64,000 nt of DNA. Origin: Setophaga petechia. Taxonomy: Eukaryota; Chordata; Aves; Passeriformes; Parulidae. The DNA lies in contig JANCRA010000179.1 of NCBI GenBank assembly GCA_024362935.1, positions 186,001 through 250,000 of the forward strand, read 5' to 3'. The notes under the pieces are model-generated. The model was not told the origin of the DNA. It ran no database searches and saw nothing but the letters and a program-made list of their open reading frames with translations. A program made the position numbers and the translations under genes. This document shows, piece after piece, positions 57,131-64,000 of the stretch (positions are counted from its first letter, which is position 1; each line of letters opens with the position of its first letter).

Positions 57131-58240
57131 AAATTCTTCTGTTTTTCCCAGATCCTCATTCTCTGCAGCTTTCTTTGCTCATCCTGCATTGATAAGGAAA
57201 TTTAGGGTCAAAATAAGGAAAAATATTTTCAGTTTTGGTCAGTTCATGTGCATTTTATATCAAATTTTGTGGAAATTTATCAATTCAAACCTCAAAATAA
57301 AAACATCCCCTTTATATTCCCAGACTTGGAGGAGATAAAGGAATTCTGTTCTGTTTCCAGATAAATTCCTCATTTTCTGCAGATTTCTTTGCCTCATCTA
57401 CATTGTGAGGAAATTCAGGACAGAAATAAGGAAAAATATTTTCAGTTTTAGTCCATTTATGTGCATTTTGTATCAAATTTTGTGGAAATTAATCAATTCA
57501 AACCTCAAAGCAACAACATCCCCTTTATATTCCCAGACTTGGAGGAGATAAAGGAATTCTGTTCTGTTTCCAGATCAATTCCTCATTTTCTGCAACTTTC
57601 TTTGCTCATCCTGCATTGATAAGGAAATTTAGGGTTAAAATAAGGAAAAATATTTTCAGTTTGGGTCTGTTCATGTGCATTTTATATCAAATTTTGTGGA
57701 AATTAATCAATTAAAACCTCAAAACAACAACATCCCCTTTATATTCCCAGACTTGGAGGAGATAAAGGAATTCTGTTCTGTTTCTAGATAAATTCCTCAT
57801 TTTCTGCAGATTTCTTTGCCTCATCTACATTGTGAGGAAATTCAGGACAGAAATAAGGAAAAATATTTTCAGTTTTAGTCCATTTATGTGCATTTTATAT
57901 CAAATTTTGTGGAAATTAATCAATTCAAACCTCAAAGCAACAACATCTCCTTTATGTTCCCAGACTTGGAGGAGATAAAGGAATTCTGTTCTGTTTCTAG
58001 ATAAATTCCTCATTTTCTGCAGCTTTTTTTGCCTCATCTACATTGTAAGGAAATTCAGGATAGGAATAAGAAAAATTATTTTCACTTTTGGCCCATTTAT
58101 GTGCATTTTGTATCAAATTTTGTGTGGTAGAGGAAATTAATTGATAAAAAATCTCAAAGCAACAACATCTCCTTTAGATTCCCAAATTTGGAGGAGATAA
58201 ATAAAGGAATTCTGTTCTGTTTAGGGATTATTTTATTTTA
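57131..58240 (+). repeat. Tandem array, 214-bp unit, five copies, alternating types
   Basis: Units contain CCCAGACTTGGAGGAGATAA, GGAATTCTGTTCTGTTTCCA, CATTTTCTGCAG and TATCAAATTTTGTGGAAATT; CCCAGACTTGG or its variant falls near 57320, 57533, 57747, 57960 and 58181. Two types alternate: one with TTGCTCATCCTGCATTGATA, the other with TGCCTCATCTACATTGTGAG. Confidence 0.93.
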
Positions 58241-59223
58241 TTTTATCTCATTCTGGAGTGGGTGCATAAAAATATCCAGAATCTACAGCTAAATCTTTCT
58301 AAAATGCACAGAAAAAACCAAATATTAATTTACTGTTGCCTTCCCTGTGTCAGTAATTCCCTTTGCTGCAGGGTTTTATGCAGTAAAATCTTGAGGTAGA
58401 ACCTGAAACTACCTGGCCTGCAATAACCAAACCAATTTCTTTATTTAATCCAGTGAAGATTTAAAAACTCTTGAATAAATGACAGGAATGAAGCAAATTC
58501 TGCCTGTATCTGAGGAGATAATTTCAATATTTAAGTAAAACATGGAGTTCTACAAATAACTTAAAGGGCAGTGAAGTGAAAGTGGCTTGATTTATAAAAA
58601 GCAGGAGGAAACCAGACTATTTTAATGCATTTTTTGTCATTTCAGTTGGATTTTCTCTCTTTTAATCTTTTAAAACACACCTGGATCATCAAGTCACTGG
58701 GTGGAATCAAAAATTTCCTCTTATAACTTTATTATATTACAGGTTTCTGCAATCTGGGGCATTGCTCAGGCATAAAATCAATATTGCACTGCAGACACAG
58801 ACTTTTATATCCCAAATTCCCAGCTTGGCTCATGGAAATTGCCTTTTTTAAGATGTTTTCTTCAGCTAAAGCTCAGATATTTATATCCATTTTTAGTCCA
58901 GCACTTGCAGCTGGATAAGATCTGTTTTGAGAGGAATAAAATCACAAATATCAACAATATCTGTGCTTTGTGATATTCTGTTATTGGGATTAAAGAACCC
59001 AGAGCACAGATTGTTTTTGACCTCTGCTTTTAGAGTTTTTGTAAATTTGGGTGCCACCTCTATTTATTTCTCAGGGAAATGCAAATTATTGCTTTGCATA
59101 AAATCAGACAGTGTGTGGATTTCTTTACACAGTCCTCACTGTCACATTGTTTTTCTTCAGATAAATCACCCTGGTATTAAAAATAAAAACCCCATATTGT
59201 TTAGAAAGCATAAAAATTCTTAA
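58241..59223 (+). other. SIM2: SIM2 intron 4, unique segment
   Basis: Complex AT-rich sequence with no recognised repeat. The 98-residue frame at 58927-59223 shows no domain. Confidence 0.45.
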
Positions 59224-59680
59224 ATTATTCTATTTTAATGTTTTTACATTCTTCTTCTTATTCTCCTTCCTCTCCTTCACCTTCTCCTCCTTTACCTTCT
59301 CCATGAGTTTGGGTGGTTTTGTGTAAGTGGATAAAAAACTTTCACAAGTAGTTGATTATGAAGTCAAAAATAAAAAATAATTTAAGTTTCATTTCTTAAT
59401 TAAACAATTTATCCTTAAAAAACCTTATAGAAAAAAATTACATCTCCATTTTGTAGGTTGTTAGTGTGCAGCATTGTAAAAGTCACAATTTATAGATAAA
59501 AATTAATAAACATCTAAATCCAAACAAAAAATGCCATCTCACACATTTAATCCCAACCCTGACCCTAGGAAAAAACCAAAATAATTCAATTACTTTATTA
59601 CATCTTTATTATAAGGTGTGTTCAAGTTAACAAAGTGTCATCTAAAGTTATTAGCTATAGTAAAGCAGGTAATTTTATTT
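59224..59680 (+). mobile_element. Degraded LTR, inverted relative of 17940-18545
   Basis: TTCTTCTTATTCTCCTTCC, CACCTTCTCCTCCTTTACCT, CCATGAGTTTGGGTGGTTTT and GTGTAAGTGGATAAAA are the reverse complement of the 18165-18250 junction. GTAGGTTGTTAGTGTGCAGC and AATTTATAGATAAAAATTAA follow as the 3' part. Boundaries are approximate. Confidence 0.55.
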
Positions 59681-59957
59681 ATTGGACAAAGTAATAGCTT
59701 ATTTTATTTTACTGGTATAAAGTAATTAACTTTAATAATTAATTGGTAAGAGCTTAAAGCAGATTATTAAGGTACGGATGTTGTTCAGTGAGGTACTGCA
59801 AATATATATTAATTATAGATATATTTATTTTATCAGTTCCTATATTAACAGCCTTGTTTTTTTCTTTGCCATGGATAAACTCATATTTTATTAATTTCTT
59901 TCCCTGCTAATTGAGTTGTTTGCTCTGCAGAGCAGCTGCTGGGCCTGTCTGCACCTG
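59681..59957 (+). other. SIM2: SIM2 intron 4, short AT-rich segment
   Basis: Nothing recognised. Confidence 0.4.
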
Positions 59958-60337
59958 GGGGAAGAACCTTCCTCCCCTCTGGGGGAAGAAAGAACCTTCC
60001 TCCCCTCTGGGGGAAGAACCTTCCTCCCCTCTGGGGGAAGAAAGAACCTTCCTCCCCTCTGGGGGAAGAACCTTGTCCTAAAACCCAGCCCAGACCCTTC
60101 CTCCCTCTGGGGGAAGAACCTTGTCCTAAAACCCAGCCCAGACCCTTCCTCCCTCTGGGGGAAGAACCTTGTCCTAAAATCCAACCCAGACCCTTCCTCC
60201 CTCTGGGGGAAGAACCTTGTCCTAAAACCCAGCCCAGACCCTTCCTCCCCTCTGGGGGAAGAACCTTGTCCTAAAACCCAGCCCAGACCCTTCCTCCCCT
60301 CTGGGGGAAGAACCTTGTCCTAAAACCCAGCCCAGAC
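59958..60337 (+). repeat. Minisatellite, 24-28-bp and 48-bp units
   Basis: CCTTCCTCCCCTCTGGGGGA plus AGAA is repeated about four times, then becomes the longer unit CTCTGGGGGAAGAACCTTGT, CCTAAAACCCAGCCCAGAC repeated about six times. The longer unit appears derived from the shorter by addition of the CTAAAACCCAGCCCAGA block. Confidence 0.95.
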
Positions 60338-61085
60338 CTGCCCTGGCCCAGCCCCAGCTCCTCCCCAGGTCCTGGCAGGTCACGGATCAGGGATGCCCTC
60401 AGGAGGAGCTGCAGGTCCTGAGGAGTTTCCCCTGAGCTTCCTCTGCTCCACATGGACATTCCAAGTGTCCTCTCCTGGTGTGGCCCCTCCAGACCCGTCA
60501 CCATCCTCATGTCCCTCCTGTGGGCACTCTCTGAGAGATTTCAGATCTTCCTTCTCTGGTGGCACCCAGAACATCCCAGCACTGGGGGTGAGGTCCATCA
60601 ACAGCAGCTCCAGAAGTCCCTGCAGGCCTTGATGAGTTTGAACCTTTCCTCTCCTCACACTGAGCTCAAATCCAAATTTCCAGGCCAGCCCAAGCTGCCA
60701 GAGCTCAGCAGCAAAGAGTTTTGGCTCTGGCATGGTGAGGGGACAAGGCTGGCAGGGGTTTGTGACACTGAGGCCTTGTGCAGGCTGACCCAGGGCACAG
60801 GCTGGGCAGAGCTAAAGAGTAAAGCAGGGATTTAGGAAAAGGCCTCCATGGATCCACCTTGGGCAGCACAAAAGCCCAGCCCCTTTCCAGCTCCCTCAGC
60901 CTCTCCTCATCAGATCCATGTTCCAGCCCCTTCCCTGGAAACACTCCAGCCCCAAAATGTCCTTTTTGAAATGAAGAGCCCAAAACTGGGCACAGGACTT
61001 GTGTGTGGCCTCACCAGTGCTGAGCACAGCCTGAATGGGCACCCTGATGGGTGAGCACACATTTGGGGGTGCCTTAGGGTGGTTG
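60338..61085 (-). mobile_element. Composite of CR1-like and LTR family A fragments
   Basis: 60705-60885 resembles the 3' part of LTR family A in minus orientation (CTAAAGAGTAAAGCAGGGAT, CTCCATGGATCCACCTTGGG). 60886-61070 reads as antisense CR1 (CCTCAGCCTCTCCTCATCAG, TGTGTGGCCTCACCAGTGCT, GAGCACAGCCTGAATGGGC). 60338-60704 is a more degraded CR1-like stretch. The order suggests nested or recombined insertions. Confidence 0.6.
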
Positions 61086-61310
61086 AGTCTCATAGATGGA
61101 CAATCCTTCCCAAAGGAATGGGCTTGAAACCCTAAACTACCTTGGGAATGTTGCAGACACCAGTATCTGAACTGGAAATCTCAATGTCTGAACTGGAATT
61201 GTGTTTGTTCACCACCAGGCCACATCACCCAGAAGCATTTATTAAAGACTCTCCCAGTATTCTTCTGGAATAAGAGGCTGTAAATGTTCCCTCTGTTTTG
61301 TTGATGCCTT
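61086..61310. other. Short unique segment
   Basis: Nothing recognised. Confidence 0.4.
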
Positions 61311-61762
61311 GTGCAGGCTGAGCCAGAGCAGAGGCTGGGCAGAGCTAAAGAATAAAGCAGGGATTGATTCAAAGCATCTCCTCCATGGATGCACCTTGGG
61401 CAGCACCAGAGCCCAGCCAGGGCTGCACCCAAGATGAACCAAAATGGCCCCAAAATGCACGGCCGGGCACGGGGTCTGTCCCTGGGATCAGTTCTGCTCC
61501 ATTTGCATCTTGCAGTTCATTGTCCCATCCCAGCTTTAGCCCAGGCAGTCCCACCCTGCTTGTTTTTCTCTCTGCAGCCCACGGGGTTTGTGTTCCTGGG
61601 CTGAGATTTGGATCATTTGTCCTTGGTGCCCAGCTGGAGCAGGAATTGTTTTGTCTCCCTGCTCTGTGCACAGAGCTCAGCATCCCAGAATGTGAAGCTC
61701 AGACCCACACACTGAAGCAGCACAGAATAGGAAAAATAGAAAAGCTCAAACCTGAGGCATCA
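61311..61762 (-). mobile_element. LTR-like element, family A, minus copy
   Basis: Near-identical, inverted, to 11458-11876: CTCCATGGATGCACCTTGGG, GCCCCAAAATGCACGGCCGG and CCCACACACTGAAGCAGCAC. Its 5' TGATGCC lies at 61762. The polyadenylation signal is mutated (AATCAA on the minus strand). The 3' end continues past the point where the plus copy stops, into the CTCTGCCCAGCCTCTGCTCT region. Confidence 0.72.
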
Positions 61763-63299
61763 GTGTGATGCCACTAAAACCCCTCTCCAGGGGTGATGAG
61801 CACTTTGGAGGAGGCTGAAATTGGGGCTGGAATTTAGGAACTGAATGCTGAGGGCTGCTCTGGGATTATTGATCACACCCAGCAGGGTCTTTGAAGGGAA
61901 AACCATGGAATGCCAACACAGGCTGGGATGAGCATGAACAACCAGGACCTCAAGGCCTCAAATATTACACCCAAAACATCTGGGTGCTGCTCTGTCTCCC
62001 TGTTTATGCAGAAATCTTTGTTTCCCAGTTCTCAACACAGAGTTTAAGTCTTGCAGCAGGACAGCAACACTTCCCAACCCATCCATCTCTTGTCCTGGCA
62101 GCTGCTGCAAGCAGAACAGCAAGAAAATAAAAAATATTTGCACTGCAGGTTAACCAGGAGAAGGAATTAATCAATGCTGCCTTTCCATGTGTGTTTGCAG
62201 GCAGACATTGTGGGTCTCTGATTGCTTTCAGATGCTTTTCCTGGGATTTGAAAGCTTTAAAACACATCCTTAGCTCCCCAAATTTTGCTGACTCACAGGG
62301 CAAGGCGTGGTGTGCTAAGAGCAGTTTATGAACATTCCCCAGAGCAGGGGAAGAAATGTGGAAGTTCCTGCAGTTCCCTCAGTTTTCTGCTAGCTGGATA
62401 ATTCAGAAATGATGAGTTACAACCTGATGGAAGCTGCAGAAGAATGTGGAATACATGATGTCAGCCTTTCTCCACTCCACTTGATTCTTTAAGGGCTCTG
62501 TTTCCCTCAGCCAAGCAGCAAATCCCTGTGCAGGATTTTCCTCCACATTCCCTACATGCAGGAACTTCACATTTAAAGAAGGGAATAGAAAAATTTTGCA
62601 TCTGGCAAGATGTTTTTTTGGATGAATTTATGAAGAATTTTTCTAGTAGTACATGGGCAAAATAGCAACATGGAAAGTTATTTTAATTTTCATTAATTTA
62701 AATATATTTTACAGGAGAACCATTACTGAGAGGTGATGGCTTAATATGATCCCGTTGCCACTGTTTGTTAGGGTTACTTTAAATCTGAGAAACATAGAAA
62801 TAATAAATTCTAATTTAACAATTATAATTATAAATTTTATTGCACAAAAGTGGAAAAAGGGGGCCAATTGCTGACAACTCATTAAAACATCTCTTTTCAT
62901 TGGTAATTAACAGTGAAATCCACCAAAGCAAAGTGTAAAAATCTGTTCTTTTCCTTTCCTGCTGAGTTCCTTCCCCAAGAAAACTTTGGAAGCTTCACTT
63001 GGAGGAGCAAAGGAGGATTTAGGTGGATGTCAGTGAATGGCTGAGTTTGGATATGATAGGAATGCTAATGGAGAATTTCCTCTCTGCAGCTGTGCCAGGA
63101 TTCTGAAATAGGCAGGAAACAGAACAAACTGCCCAAATGGGAGGGAAATTTGGACACTTTGTGCAAGTTTGGAACTCCAGGATGGGCTGACAACAGAACT
63201 GGTTTTGCTTTTCTACCCCAACAAATCATTACCAGGGAAAATCAAAATGTTTGCAAGTCCCTTTTGCCAATCCTGCATTTTCACCTTCTACAATTATCC
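61763..63299 (+). other. SIM2: SIM2 intron 4, unique segment
   Basis: Non-repetitive; no match to SIM2 exon 5 and no other exon recognised. Confidence 0.45.
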
Positions 63300-63385
63300 T
63301 GAAACTGATTTTTTTTTTTGCAGACTTTTTTTTTTTGGATTTTTTTTTTTTTTTTGCAGACTTTTTTTTTTTTGGAATTTGGTGT
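63300..63385 (+). repeat. T-runs with duplicated TTTTTTTTTGCAGAC
   Basis: Three T-runs separated by GCAGAC and GGA. The two TTTTGCAG words imitate splice acceptors, but no conserved exon follows. Confidence 0.8.
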
Positions 63386-63429
63386 CACCCTTGTTCAGAT
63401 TAAGGGATGGAAGTTGTTGTGTCCTGTAT

Positions 63430-63718
63430 CTGCTCAGCCTGGGGAGGAGGAGGCTCCAGGAGACCTCAGAGCCCTTTCCAGGAGCTCCAAGAGAGCTGGA
63501 GAGGAACTTCTCATGAGGGCAAGGGGGAATGGTTTTAAACTGACAAAGGGCAGGGTTAGGTGGGATATTGGGAATTAGGAATGGTTCCCTGGAATGGTGG
63601 GGAGGGACTGGGATGGAATTCCATCCCTGGATCCCTGGCAGTGCCCAAGGCCAGGCTGGAGCACCCTGGGACAGTGGGAGGTGTCCCTGCCATGGCAGGG
63701 GTGGCACCAGGATGAGTT
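63430..63718 (+). mobile_element. CR1-type LINE fragment
   Basis: CTCAGCCTGGGGAGGAGGAG, CCAAGAGAGCTGGAGAGG, GATCCCTGGCAGTGCCCAAG and GGGACAGTGGGAGGTGTCCC are sense CR1. It stops before the terminal repeat. Confidence 0.85.
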
Positions 63719-63774
63719 TTAGGATATTCTCTGCTGGGAGGAAAGGCTGGCACAGCTGGCATTGTTCACCTGCA

Positions 63775-64000
63775 CAGGAGAAGCTTTGGGCTGAGCTCAG
63801 GGTGGCCTTGCAGGGCCTGAAGGAGCCCCAGGAAAGCTGGAGAGAGACAATTGCCAGGGGATGCAGGGACAGCACACAGGGAATGGCTGCACACTGGAAA
63901 ATTACAGGTTTAGATCAGATATTAGGAAAACTTTTCTCCCTGTGAGGGTGGGCAGGGCTGGGATGGAATTCCATCCCTGGATCCCTGGCAGTGCCCAAGG
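63775..64000 (+). mobile_element. CR1-type LINE fragment running off the right edge
   Basis: CTGAGCTCAGGGTGGCCTTG, GGCCTGAAGGAGCCCCAGGA and TCCCTGTGAGGGTGGGCAGG are sense CR1. A second copy in the same orientation as its neighbour, still open at 64000. Confidence 0.83.

Noticed and set aside
63300..63385. Splice acceptor-like TTTTTTTTTGCAG words
   Set aside because: They are part of a duplicated T-run and are not followed by a conserved coding frame.
54500..64000. SIM2 exon 5 (expected to begin EYEIERSFF)
   Set aside because: I searched by eye for that motif and found none in any frame. It is presumably beyond 64000, but a short degraded exon could be missed.

Overview
The window is vertebrate, and almost certainly bird, nuclear DNA. 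Several CR1-type LINE fragments (both orientations, one ending in the ATTCTATAATTCTAT-style 3' tail), many retroviral-type solo LTRs, abundant mini- and microsatellites and a CpG-rich promoter region support this. The LTR types look like those I know from songbirds, so a passerine is my guess; the species is not determinable here. There are no bacterial genes or operons.

I can support one protein-coding gene: SIM2 (single-minded homolog 2, a bHLH-PAS transcription factor) on the + strand, entering at 31306 and leaving the window at the right edge. Coding exons 1-4 are at 31306-31480, 39734-39817, 45625-45714 and 54385-54495, all with GT/AG splice sites. They encode the bHLH domain, the linker and PAS-A (about residues 1-152). 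Diagnostic residues separate it from SIM1. As printed, the coding sequence carries three single-base insertions (exon 2 near 39791; exon 4 in C-runs at 54432-54434 and 54479-54483). Assembly indels are the likeliest cause. No exon 5 was found before 64000.

Layout: 1-25 kb is upstream intergenic DNA with CR1 pieces, at least six LTR-like elements, a roughly 2-kb 35-bp minisatellite (21.1-23.1 kb), a 17-bp minisatellite (23.4-23.8 kb) and a pyrimidine tract (24.3-24.8 kb). 25-31.3 kb becomes unique and then CpG-rich, the presumptive SIM2 regulatory and promoter region. Intron 1 (31.5-39.7 kb) is CpG-rich with candidate conserved blocks and ends in G-rich arrays just before exon 2. Intron 2 (39.8-45.6 kb) holds a perfect AT-rich palindrome, a long-spaced inverted repeat, a 42-bp palindrome and a 172-bp tandem array. 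Intron 3 (45.7-54.4 kb) is mostly tandem arrays, some duplicated from intron 2, plus a 100-N gap and a CCTTT tract. 54.5-64 kb (intron 4) has further tandem arrays, LTRs and CR1.

The most notable non-gene structures are the three-armed AT palindrome at 40696-40853, the related duplicons on both sides of exon 3, the 468-bp higher-order repeat inside the 35-bp minisatellite, and an LTR insertion whose uninterrupted relative lies about 1 kb away. I did not find a convincing undescribed genetic system; most of the long open frames are by-products of tandem repeats or GC-rich DNA.
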